Assembly: GCA_017504735.1 (NCBI GenBank)
Contig: JAFVQP010000113.1
Location: 1-5,427 of the forward strand
Length of the DNA stretch: 5,427 bases
Direction: 5' to 3'
From: Clostridia bacterium
GTDB lineage: Bacteria > Bacillota_A > Clostridia > Christensenellales > Borkfalkiaceae
The notes under the pieces are model-generated. The model was not told the DNA's origin. It saw only the letters and a list, made by a program, of their open reading frames with translations, and searched no databases. Shown here piece by piece: positions 1 to 5,427 of the stretch. How positions within the stretch are numbered: the stretch's first letter is position 1; every line of letters starts with the position of its first letter. A program made the translations under genes and the position numbers.

Positions 1-1
1 A

Positions 2-1729
2 TACATGGGTGCCGCATTTTTCATTTTACTACTATATTCTTACATCACAAAAGATGCCAGCACAAGCATTTGTGCTTTCATACTTTCTCTACCGCCATTC
101 TTGATAGCAAACGTTTCCCCCGCTCGTTTTTTCCTCTATGGTATTGCTTTAACCCTCTTTATCAAGTCGGGGAAAATCGCCGCAATCTGCGCCCTGCTTA
201 CGGTATTTTTCAGCTTTGGGTATATGGACGGATTGTACGGATATCCCACCGACTTATTGGTGCAATCTTTACTCGCCGCCCTACTCCCCTGTCTACTTTT
301 TCTCCTCTTCCCCACTTCATTGTTGAAAGAACTTGAAAACCGCTTAATCTTTTATCGAGAAAAACACCTCTCTCGCATTGCCATCAACCGCAACCGCTCC
401 GCCATCGGAGAACAGCTGTTTGAAATTTCCGCCGTTTTCCGTGAAATAGAAACCACTTTCACAGCTCTCAGCGGTGACGAAGTAGAAACGGAAGCACGCG
501 CACATATATACAACGCCCTAACGGAGGAAATTTGCGAACGTTGCCCTGACCGCACCCTTTGCCTGCATAGTGCAGGTGAAAAAAACATACGCAGTCTCAT
601 TGAAATGGGCTGCCAAAAGGGAAAAGCGAGCTTGATTGACCTTCCGCATGAATTATCCGCGGTGTGCAATCGACAAAGCGAGCTCTTATATGCGCTCAAT
701 CATCATTTGCACGATTATAAAAATTATATGTTACAAGCGGAAAACGCCGCTGACGGAAGAGCTATGTTGGCAAACCAAGCCAAGGGTATCAGCGAAATTT
801 TACGCAACCTCGCCCTTGAACAAAGCGAACCGCTACGCCTTTATACAGACAAGGAACGTGCCCTTAACCTCGCCCTTTTGCGGGCAGGTATCGTCTGTTC
901 AGAAGTATTGATTTACGGAGATGAAGACAACCTTACCCTATCCCTCATCAGTTTTGGAAAGGCAGACGTCAAAAAGATTGCCGCAATCGCTTCACACCTT
1001 TTCCAAGTAGAAATGATTATCTCCGAGCGAATTTCGCTCAGCCATGAAAAATTTTGTTGTATCTTACATAAAAAACCTCTTTACGATGCGGCATTTGGGA
1101 TAGCCTGCGCTACAAAAACGGGTGAATACAACAGCGGTGATACACATTCCGTTATTAAAATCGATGAAAGCCATTTTATGGTGGCTTTGTCCGATGGTAT
1201 GGGTAGCGGTGACTACGCAAAGAAAATTTCGGAAAGTACAATTTCATTGCTAGAAAGCTTTTATCGTGCAAAAATGCCATCACAGCTGGTACTTTCGACG
1301 GTCAATAAATTGCTAACCTTTAACAAAGAGGAAAGCTTTGCCTGCGTGGACATCGCAATTGTCGATTTAAACAGCGGGCTTGCGGATATCGTCAAAATCG
1401 GTTCACCCGCAGGCTTTATCCTGTCCGCAAATGCGGTAAAAGTACTAGAAAACGCTTCCCTGCCCTTGGGGATTTTAGAGGCAATACGACCTAGCACCGC
1501 GGAATATTCCTTAAACAATAACGATGTCTTGCTATTTATCAGCGACGGCATCGCGGATGCATTTGGCTCCACCACCGATCTATACGACACCTTACGCACA
1601 GTACCCATGCATAACCCTCAACAGCTAGCAGATGAATTGTTACAACGCGCACTGTCCGCTTATGGCGGCGTAGCCAAGGATGATATGACTGCGGTGGCGG
1701 TACGTATATTTAAACCACTGAACGCATAA
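2..1729 (+). CDS. spoIIE: Stage II sporulation protein E (SpoIIE), serine phosphatase, 5'-truncated by window edge
   Basis: Family role: SpoIIE is the PP2C-type phosphatase of the asymmetric septum that dephosphorylates the anti-anti-sigma factor SpoIIAA and so releases sigma-F in the forespore. Visible here, counting from the Met at position 5: hydrophobic segments over about residues 3-103, probably the last four or five membrane helices; a cytoplasmic linker from about 105; a cysteine cluster (C177, C180, C186) resembling the conserved CxxC...C of SpoIIE; and a PP2C domain over about 360-570. Likely metal ligands are D397 in LSDGMGSG, D514 in FISDGIADAF and D559/D560 in KDDMTAV. GDTHS (378-382) matches the start of the phosphatase core. 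The frame stays open to the left edge, no ribosome binding site precedes the first Met, and B. subtilis SpoIIE has about 827 residues and ten membrane segments. I therefore infer that some 200-250 N-terminal residues lie outside the window. A terminator follows the stop at once, and the next gene converges on it. Confidence 0.95.
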   Translation, partial: YMGAAFFILLLYSYITKDASTSICAFILSLPPFLIANVSPARFFLYGIALTLFIKSGKIAAICALLTVFFSFGYMDGLYGYPTDLLVQSLLAALLPCLLFLLFPTSLLKELENRLIFYREKHLSRIAINRNRSAIGEQLFEISAVFREIETTFTALSGDEVETEARAHIYNALTEEICERCPDRTLCLHSAGEKNIRSLIEMGCQKGKASLIDLPHELSAVCNRQSELLYALNHHLHDYKNYMLQAENAADGRAMLANQAKGISEILRNLALEQSEPLRLYTDKERALNLALLRAGIVCSEVLIYGDEDNLTLSLISFGKADVKKIAAIASHLFQVEMIISERISLSHEKFCCILHKKPLYDAAFGIACATKTGEYNSGDTHSVIKIDESHFMVALSDGMGSGDYAKKISESTISLLESFYRAKMPSQLVLSTVNKLLTFNKEESFACVDIAIVDLNSGLADIVKIGSPAGFILSANAVKVLENASLPLGILEAIRPSTAEYSLNNNDVLLFISDGIADAFGSTTDLYDTLRTVPMHNPQQLADELLQRALSAYGGVAKDDMTAVAVRIFKPLNA

Positions 1730-1761
1730 AAAAAAGGCGCATCGTAAGATACGCCTTTTTT
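1730..1761. terminator. Bidirectional intrinsic terminator between spoIIE and the ABC ATPase gene
   Basis: The A-run 1730-1735 plus GGCG (1736-1739) pairs with CGCC (1752-1755) plus the T-run 1756-1761. After a single C/A mismatch, ATC pairs with GAT around a GTAA loop (1744-1747), which is a GNRA-type tetraloop in the plus-strand RNA. Because the T-run on one strand is an A-run on the other, the hairpin can terminate both spoIIE, whose stop ends one base before it, and the converging ATPase gene, whose stop lies 12 bases beyond it. Confidence is high from geometry; no folding energy was calculated. Confidence 0.88.
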
Positions 1762-1773
1762 GTCAGCTAAAAA

Positions 1774-3171
1774 TTATTCTTCGCTGTTTTCATCTTCAAC
1801 TTTTTCGTCTGCAACAACTTCTTCAGCAGCTTCTTCAGCAGCATTTGCTTTTGCAGCCATCTTAGCAATTCTTGCATCCTTTCTAGCCTGCGCCTTCATT
1901 TCCTTCGTTACGATACGAGCCGCATCGATACGGGAACGCATTTCCTGAGGTGTAGGAGGTACGAATGCGGAACCTTCTGCGTTTTCTTCGATTACTTCGT
2001 AACCGCTGTCTCTATTAAGAAGGGAAGCTTCCGTTTCGCCGTCGAACATATGAATGTGTTTTGCGTCGAATGCAAGTTCTACGATGTCGCCCAAAGCAAC
2101 GATTGCACGGCTGGAGATTTTTGCGATCATCTGCGTGGAGTTATCGATGATGGAGCTTTCTTTACCTTCGTAGTTCAATTCGCAGTAAACTTGCGTTTCA
2201 GCACCGAGCTTTTCGATAACTTCGATACGTGCTTTTACCAACGTTTCAGGAGAGTTAGAGATGAACAACTGATCCTGGTGAATATCTTCAGGACGAACAC
2301 CAAGCGTAATAGCCTTACCGGTATCAAGGTATTCGTTCATATTTCTAATACGAGCAACAAGCGATTCAGGCAAAAGAATCTTATTGCCGCCAACAAAGTT
2401 GATATATACTTTGCCGCCTTCGCTCGTCAAGGTGGATTCCTTGAAGAAGTTCATCTGAGGGGTACCGATGAAGCCTGCAACGAAAAGGTTTACAGGATAA
2501 TCGTAAAGGTTCTGAGGGGTATCAACCTGCTGCATGAAACCATCTTTCATAACAACGATTCTCGTACCCATGGTCATAGCTTCTACCTGGTCGTGGGTAA
2601 CGTAGATGAACGTCGTAGCAAGACGAGCGTGCAATTTGGAGATTTCCGTTCTCATCGAAGCACGAAGTTTTGCGTCGAGGTTGGACAAAGGTTCGTCGAG
2701 CAAGAATACCTTGGGTTCACGAACGATGGTACGACCAAGTGCAACACGTTGTCTTTGACCACCGGACAATGCCTTAGGTTTTCTGGAAAGGTAATCGGTG
2801 ATACCGAGGATTTCAGCAGCTGCCTTAACCTTCTGGTCGATGATTTCCTTGGGTACTTTTCTAAGCTTAAGACCAAACGCCATGTTGTCATATACGGACA
2901 TGTGAGGATAGAGTGCGTAGTTCTGGAATACCATCGCGATATCTCTATCTTTGGGTACAACGTCGTTTACAAGCTTACCGTCGATATACAATTCACCGGA
3001 CGAAATTTCTTCCAAACCTGCGATCATACGAAGGGTGGTAGACTTACCGCAACCGGAAGGACCTACGAGTACGATGAATTCTTTATCTCTGATATCGAGA
3101 CAGAAATCGAAAACCGCCTGTACGCCCGAGGGATATACTTTGTTGATGCCTTTCAGCAAAAGTCCTGACAT
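1774..3171 (-). CDS. ugpC: Sugar ABC transporter ATP-binding protein, MalK/UgpC/MsmX family, with C-terminal extension
   Basis: This is a 465-residue cytoplasmic ATPase that would energise a CUT1-type carbohydrate (or glycerol-phosphate) importer. Visible in order: Walker A GPSGCGKST (37-45), Q-loop Q83 in VFQNYALYPH, signature LSGGQ (135-139), Walker B VFLLDE (155-160), D-loop SNLD (163-166) and switch H193 in THDQ. A C-terminal regulatory OB/TOBE-like region follows (about 235-380), with GVRPEDI (291-297). Family members usually end near residue 365-385. This one carries about 80 more, first Ala/Lys/Arg-rich and probably helical (411-445), then strongly acidic to the end. The start at 3171 is chosen because AGGAGG lies 9 bases upstream; the in-frame ATG at 3195 lies upstream of that site and would use it as coding sequence. 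No permease or binding-protein gene is adjacent, so it may be a shared ATPase like B. subtilis MsmX. The symbol follows the family name; the substrate is not determinable here, and msmX or malK would be equally fair labels. Confidence 0.93.
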   Translation of the reverse strand: MSGLLLKGINKVYPSGVQAVFDFCLDIRDKEFIVLVGPSGCGKSTTLRMIAGLEEISSGELYIDGKLVNDVVPKDRDIAMVFQNYALYPHMSVYDNMAFGLKLRKVPKEIIDQKVKAAAEILGITDYLSRKPKALSGGQRQRVALGRTIVREPKVFLLDEPLSNLDAKLRASMRTEISKLHARLATTFIYVTHDQVEAMTMGTRIVVMKDGFMQQVDTPQNLYDYPVNLFVAGFIGTPQMNFFKESTLTSEGGKVYINFVGGNKILLPESLVARIRNMNEYLDTGKAITLGVRPEDIHQDQLFISNSPETLVKARIEVIEKLGAETQVYCELNYEGKESSIIDNSTQMIAKISSRAIVALGDIVELAFDAKHIHMFDGETEASLLNRDSGYEVIEENAEGSAFVPPTPQEMRSRIDAARIVTKEMKAQARKDARIAKMAAKANAAEEAAEEVVADEKVEDENSEE

Positions 3172-3180
3172 ATAATTGTT

Positions 3181-3186
3181 CCTCCT
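3181..3186 (-). promoter_or_regulatory. Ribosome binding site AGGAGG that fixes the ATPase start
   Basis: On the minus strand AGGAGG is followed by nine bases and then ATG at 3171, which is good spacing. The alternative in-frame ATG at 3195 has no such site upstream, so the shorter 465-residue product is preferred. Confidence 0.88.
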
Positions 3187-3212
3187 AAAGAACATAAATT
3201 TTCATCTATAAC

Positions 3213-3241
3213 ATTTTACTATATTTTTCAAGAAAATACAA
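3213..3241 (-). promoter_or_regulatory. Candidate sigma-A promoter for the ABC ATPase gene
   Basis: Reading the minus strand, TTGTAT (3241-3236) is separated by 17 bases from TAAAAT (3218-3213), a five-of-six match to TATAAT. Transcription would begin near 3206 and leave a leader of about 35 bases carrying the AGGAGG site. The -35 is weak, and an overlapping alternative (TTGAAA, 15 bases, TATAGA) exists in the same AT-rich stretch, so the exact boxes are uncertain. Confidence 0.45.
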
Positions 3242-3258
3242 TAGACAAAATAGACAAA
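3241..3258. repeat. 9-bp tandem direct repeat (atagacaaa x2) at the ATPase promoter
   Basis: Two exact adjacent copies of atagacaaa occupy 3241-3249 and 3250-3258. They sit immediately upstream of, and overlap by one base, the proposed -35 of the ATPase gene. They could be regulator half-sites or a chance duplication in AT-rich DNA; the sequence does not decide between these. Confidence 0.5.
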
Positions 3259-3259
3259 C

Positions 3260-3376
3260 TTAGCCCTTTCTATTATCCATTTTGTACAACTTATTTTCTT
3301 GTAAAATATGTTTTTCTACATTTATATACGCATGCGAGGATTTTCCTTTGGGAATTCCACCTTGGAGGGGATACAT
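3260..3376 (-). CDS. Possible small ORF of 38 codons, unknown; could instead be part of a non-coding repeat
   Basis: The minus strand between yigZ and the ATPase gene is open from an ATG at 3376 to a TAA at 3260. It would encode a basic 38-residue peptide (seven Lys/Arg against three acidic residues) with no hydrophobic segment or cysteine. Residues 6-22 read GGIPKGKSSHAYINVEK, which looks more protein-like than typical translated spacer, and the 5' half (3331-3370) is richer in GC than the flanks. Against it: no usable ribosome binding site precedes the ATG (only AT-rich sequence follows the yigZ stop 14 bases away), no obvious promoter is seen, and a 38-codon frame can occur by chance. I do not recognise the product. 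A dispersed intergenic repeat that happens to be open is a fair alternative. Confidence 0.25.
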   Translation of the reverse strand: MYPLQGGIPKGKSSHAYINVEKHILQENKLYKMDNRKG

Positions 3377-3390
3377 ATATAAAGTATTTT

Positions 3391-4023
3391 TTACTCTTTA
3401 AACGGCGCGTAATATTCTGCGCCATTTTCAATTTTTACACGCCCTTGCATATAATCGATAAGCTCGCTGCAAAAAGCCTCTACCTGCGCTTTTTTCACTG
3501 CAACCAAAAAGCGCACCGCCGCACCATAATCGGTCGAAAGAAGGGAGCAGGTATGCGATGAAAGGTATTTTTGCACTCCGTCTATCCCTGTATAATCCAC
3601 CTCAATCGTCCGCTCGGCGCACATTTCCAACACACGGATATCCGCACCGTCCAAATTTTCCGCAACCGAGGAAGAATAGGCGCGCACCAACCCGCCTGCG
3701 CCAAGTTTGACGCCGCCAAAATATCGTACCACCGCCACCGCAGTTTCGTACAATTTTTTCGCCTTTAGCACCTCTAACATAGGTACACCCGCCGTGCCCT
3801 GCGGTTCGCCATCGTCCGAAAAACGCTGTAAATTCCCCGTTTTATCCGAAATAAACGCATAACAAACGTGCGTGGCAAGTGAATGTTGCGAGCGAATTTT
3901 TGCAATAAACTCCCTCGCTTCTTCCTCACTCTCCACATGCGTGCTGTACGTGATAAAACGTGATTTTTCAATAATTTTTTCGCTTTCGTGCGGCGCAAAC
4001 ACCGTGCGTACCGTTTTTTCCAT
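3391..4023 (-). CDS. yigZ: YigZ/IMPACT family protein
   Basis: This 210-residue protein is of the usual length for the bacterial YigZ (B. subtilis YvyE) family. The N-terminal IMPACT domain (about 15-125) shows both family signatures: DDGEPQGTAGVPML at 70-83, and the Gly-rich block RYFGGVKLGAGGLVRAY at 100-116. The smaller C-terminal domain (about 135-205) has the ferredoxin-like DUF1949 position. IMPACT proteins are related to eukaryotic GCN2 regulators and the fold is linked to nucleic-acid or ribosome binding, but the bacterial biochemical role is not settled, so none is assigned. The start at 4023 follows AGGTAG with short spacing (five bases from AGG to ATG). The gene lies 57 bases downstream of tyrS on the same strand, but a strong hairpin terminator ends directly at its ribosome binding site. 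No clear terminator follows its own stop. Confidence 0.93.
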   Translation of the reverse strand: MEKTVRTVFAPHESEKIIEKSRFITYSTHVESEEEAREFIAKIRSQHSLATHVCYAFISDKTGNLQRFSDDGEPQGTAGVPMLEVLKAKKLYETAVAVVRYFGGVKLGAGGLVRAYSSSVAENLDGADIRVLEMCAERTIEVDYTGIDGVQKYLSSHTCSLLSTDYGAAVRFLVAVKKAQVEAFCSELIDYMQGRVKIENGAEYYAPFKE

Positions 4024-4031
4024 AACTACCT

Positions 4032-4073
4032 AAAAAACGGTGAAGTTTTACCTCGTTTTGTAAAACTTCACCG
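4032..4073 (-). terminator. Intrinsic terminator of tyrS, abutting the yigZ ribosome binding site
   Basis: Bases 4038-4051 and 4060-4073 form a perfect 14-bp inverted repeat around an 8-base loop. On the minus strand the hairpin begins seven bases after the tyrS stop codon and is followed by six U residues (4037-4032). The plus strand has no T-run after the stem, so it acts on one strand only. The next minus-strand bases, AGGTAG, are the yigZ ribosome binding site. Confidence 0.92.
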
Positions 4074-4080
4074 TATCCTC

Positions 4081-5277
4081 TTATTTTACAACCACTTTGA
4101 GGTGTACTTTTTTACCCTTATGCAAAACAAATTCGTTTGCAGGAATGGGCATGTTGGGGTCGCTCACTTTCGTTTCGTCCACGGAAACACCGCCCTGCTC
4201 AATCAAACGGCGAGCTTCGCCCTTCGATTTTGCAACGCCTGCCGCAACCATCGCATCTACCACCGTCGCAACGTCCGAAACCTCTTTCGTCAAGAGTTCC
4301 GCTGCACCGCCGCCAAACGCTGCTTTTGCCTGGCTGTCTGCAAGCTTTGCCTTTTCTTCACCGTGTACTTCTTTCGTCAACTCGTACGCCAAAACTTCCT
4401 TCGCCTTGTTAATACGTTCGTCACGATGTGCGCAAAGTTCCTCAATCTGTTCCAAAGGCAAGAAGGTAAGGAGTTTCATGCATTTTTCCACGTCGTCGTC
4501 CGCAATATTTCTCCAATACTGGTAGAATTCATAAGGCGTGGTTTTATTTTCGTCAAGCCATACCGCGCCTTTTGCCGTTTTACCCATCTTCTTACCGTCC
4601 GAGGTGGTCAGAAGGGTGAACGTCATCGCAAACGCAGGCTTTTGCTCCTTTACACGGATAAGGTTCATACCCGCCAAGATGTTACTCCACTGGTCGTCAC
4701 CGCCAAGTTCCAACGAACAACCGTACTTTTGATGCAACACGAGGAAGTCGTACGCCTGCATCAACATATAGTTAAATTCGAGGAAGGACAAACCGCGTTC
4801 CAAACGCTGTTTAAAGCATTCTGCACTCAACATTCTATTTACGGAGAAATGCGCACCGATTTCACGAAGGAAATCGATGTAGTTCAAGTCCATCAACCAG
4901 TCGCCGTTATCCACCACGATTGCCGCATTTTCACCTTCAAAGCTGATAAAGCGGGACATTTGCTTTTTGAAGCATTCTACGTTGTGACGAATGGTTTCCT
5001 TGGTCATCATCGAACGCATATCCGTTCTACCCGAAGGGTCGCCGACCATTGCCGTACCACCACCAATCAAAATGATGGGTTTGTGACCTGCTTGTTGCAT
5101 ATGGTGCATAGCAATAAGCTGCATAAAGTGCCCTACGTGGAGGGAGTCCGCCGTGGGGTCAAAACCGATATAGAAGGGCACGCTTTCTTTGCCCAATTTT
5201 TCATAAAGTTCTTCTTCGTAAACCGTTTGTTTTACAAACCCTCTCGCACGGAGAGTATCCATTACGTTTACCGACAT
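4081..5277 (-). CDS. tyrS: Tyrosyl-tRNA synthetase (TyrS)
   Basis: This 398-residue cytoplasmic class I aminoacyl-tRNA synthetase activates tyrosine with ATP and charges tRNA-Tyr. Visible: [13 protein letters not shown] with the HIGH-type motif HVGH at 47-50; the TyrS hallmark QAYDF (174-178); [10 protein letters not shown] (191-200), which helps bind tyrosine; and the KMSKS-equivalent loop KMGKT (230-234), a normal variation in TyrRS. The C-terminal S4-like RNA-binding domain spans about 338-397 ([16 protein letters not shown]). The length is close to typical bacterial TyrS (about 400-425). The start at 5277 is supported by AAAGGAG six bases upstream; an in-frame ATG at 5310 lies within the leader and has no such site. 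The gene has a good promoter about 45 bases upstream and a strong terminator after its stop, so it looks monocistronic. No T-box leader is present. Confidence 0.97.
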   Translation of the reverse strand: MSVNVMDTLRARGFVKQTVYEEELYEKLGKESVPFYIGFDPTADSLHVGHFMQLIAMHHMQQAGHKPIILIGGGTAMVGDPSGRTDMRSMMTKETIRHNVECFKKQMSRFISFEGENAAIVVDNGDWLMDLNYIDFLREIGAHFSVNRMLSAECFKQRLERGLSFLEFNYMLMQAYDFLVLHQKYGCSLELGGDDQWSNILAGMNLIRVKEQKPAFAMTFTLLTTSDGKKMGKTAKGAVWLDENKTTPYEFYQYWRNIADDDVEKCMKLLTFLPLEQIEELCAHRDERINKAKEVLAYELTKEVHGEEKAKLADSQAKAAFGGGAAELLTKEVSDVATVVDAMVAAGVAKSKGEARRLIEQGGVSVDETKVSDPNMPIPANEFVLHKGKKVHLKVVVK

Positions 5278-5283
5278 ATTTTT

Positions 5284-5290
5284 CTCCTTT
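5284..5290 (-). promoter_or_regulatory. Ribosome binding site of tyrS, beside a small hairpin
   Basis: AAAGGAG lies six bases before the ATG at 5277 and selects that start over the in-frame ATG at 5310. Just upstream, TTTGATT and AATCAAA (5305-5289) form a 7-bp, AT-rich inverted repeat with a three-base loop. Its 3' arm overlaps the first A residues of the ribosome binding site. Confidence 0.85.
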
Positions 5291-5322
5291 TGATTAAAAA
5301 TCAAATACAAATTATCTATATA

Positions 5323-5351
5323 AATTTACAACTTTTTCACCCGATTGTCAA
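5323..5351 (-). promoter_or_regulatory. Sigma-A promoter of tyrS
   Basis: On the minus strand a perfect -35 TTGACA (5351-5346) is followed by a 17-base spacer and TAAATT (5328-5323), a four-of-six -10 match. Transcription would start near 5316 and give a leader of only about 39 bases before the ATG. A 5-bp inverted repeat (5350-5354 with 5363-5367) overlaps the upstream end of the -35. Confidence 0.7.
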
Positions 5352-5400
5352 GCGTTTTATTCCGCTTATAATGCTTTGACTGTATATTCTTACCAAAAAC

Positions 5401-5427
5401 TTGACAAAAGCCCCCTTTTTATGGTAA
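5401..5427 (+). promoter_or_regulatory. Possible divergent promoter running off the right edge
   Basis: A perfect TTGACA lies at 5401-5406. Eighteen bases later the window ends in TAA (5425-5427), preceded by TGG, which would fit the start of an extended -10 (TGnTAnnnT). The rest of the -10 and any gene it serves are outside the window, so this is only a suggestion. Confidence 0.3.

Noticed and set aside
1760..1948. Plus-strand Ser/Ala-rich frame at the end of the ATPase gene
   Set aside because: It is the mirror image of the Glu/Ala/Lys-rich C-terminal tail read in antisense; the low-complexity composition explains the open frame.
2050..3168. Open plus-strand frame of 372 codons opposite the ABC ATPase gene
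   Set aside because: It lies wholly within the opposite strand of a gene with all ABC motifs intact. It has no domain signature and no initiation signals.
3172..3195. Upstream ATG at 3195 as the ATPase start
   Set aside because: It would put the strong AGGAGG site inside the coding sequence and has no ribosome binding site of its own. The eight extra residues do not match the family N-terminus.
3338..3358. Hairpin downstream of yigZ (TTCC/GGAA plus GGA/TCC) as a terminator
   Set aside because: The stem is broken by an internal loop and no U-run follows on the minus strand, so it lacks the second half of an intrinsic terminator.
5278..5310. Upstream ATG at 5310 as the tyrS start
   Set aside because: The AAAGGAG six bases before 5277 fits the later start. 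The extra 11 residues would be encoded by AT-rich leader sequence.
3988..5379. Open plus-strand frame of 463 codons covering tyrS and the start of yigZ
   Set aside because: It is the antisense of a clear TyrS gene, its translation is rich in Phe, His and Arg with no recognisable motif, and no ribosome binding site or promoter serves it. It is a by-product of the codon usage on the other strand.
5403..5420. AAAAG/CTTTT inverted repeat around a C-run near the right edge as a terminator
   Set aside because: The stem is only five weak base pairs, and it overlaps the spacer of a plausible promoter, which explains the position better.
1..5427. tRNA or rRNA genes, CRISPR array, insertion sequence or phage genes
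   Set aside because: I saw no tRNA-like cloverleaf, no regularly spaced repeats, and no transposase, integrase or phage protein motifs on either strand.

Overview
The window reads as a chromosomal segment of an endospore-forming member of the Firmicutes, most likely class Clostridia. The main evidence is a SpoIIE-type phosphatase, which is essentially confined to endospore formers and their close relatives. AGGAGG-type ribosome binding sites, AT-rich intergenic regions and TTGACA-type promoters agree with this. The sequence alone does not support a finer taxonomic call.

Layout, left to right. (1) Positions 2-1729, plus strand: the 3' two-thirds or so of spoIIE, cut by the left edge. It holds the last membrane segments, the cytoplasmic regulatory region and the whole PP2C-type phosphatase domain. 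(2) Positions 1730-1761: a compact hairpin with an A-run on one side and a T-run on the other, apparently a terminator shared by two converging genes. (3) Positions 1774-3171, minus strand: a MalK/UgpC/MsmX-type sugar-import ATPase with an unusual charged C-terminal tail of about 80 residues and no permease or binding-protein gene beside it. (4) Positions 3172-3390: an AT-rich intergenic region with the ATPase promoter, a 9-bp tandem repeat and an open 38-codon small reading frame of uncertain status. (5) Positions 3391-4023, minus strand: a YigZ/IMPACT-family protein. (6) Positions 4032-4073: a perfect 14-bp hairpin plus U-tract that should terminate tyrS and lies directly against the yigZ ribosome binding site. 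(7) Positions 4081-5277, minus strand: tyrS, tyrosyl-tRNA synthetase. (8) Positions 5278-5427: the tyrS promoter with a short leader lacking any T-box, and the beginning of what may be a divergent promoter running off the right edge.

The genes do not form one pathway. tyrS and yigZ are co-oriented but separated by a strong terminator, so yigZ would depend on read-through or on a promoter hidden in tyrS. The ATPase has its own promoter and could be a shared motor for several sugar importers encoded elsewhere, as B. subtilis MsmX is. spoIIE acts in forespore-specific activation of sigma-F.

Most of the window is ordinary core genome. The parts most worth a second look are the small reading frame in the 3260-3376 interval, the C-terminal tail of the ATPase, and the terminator/RBS arrangement between tyrS and yigZ. 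I found no convincing evidence of a new multi-gene system.
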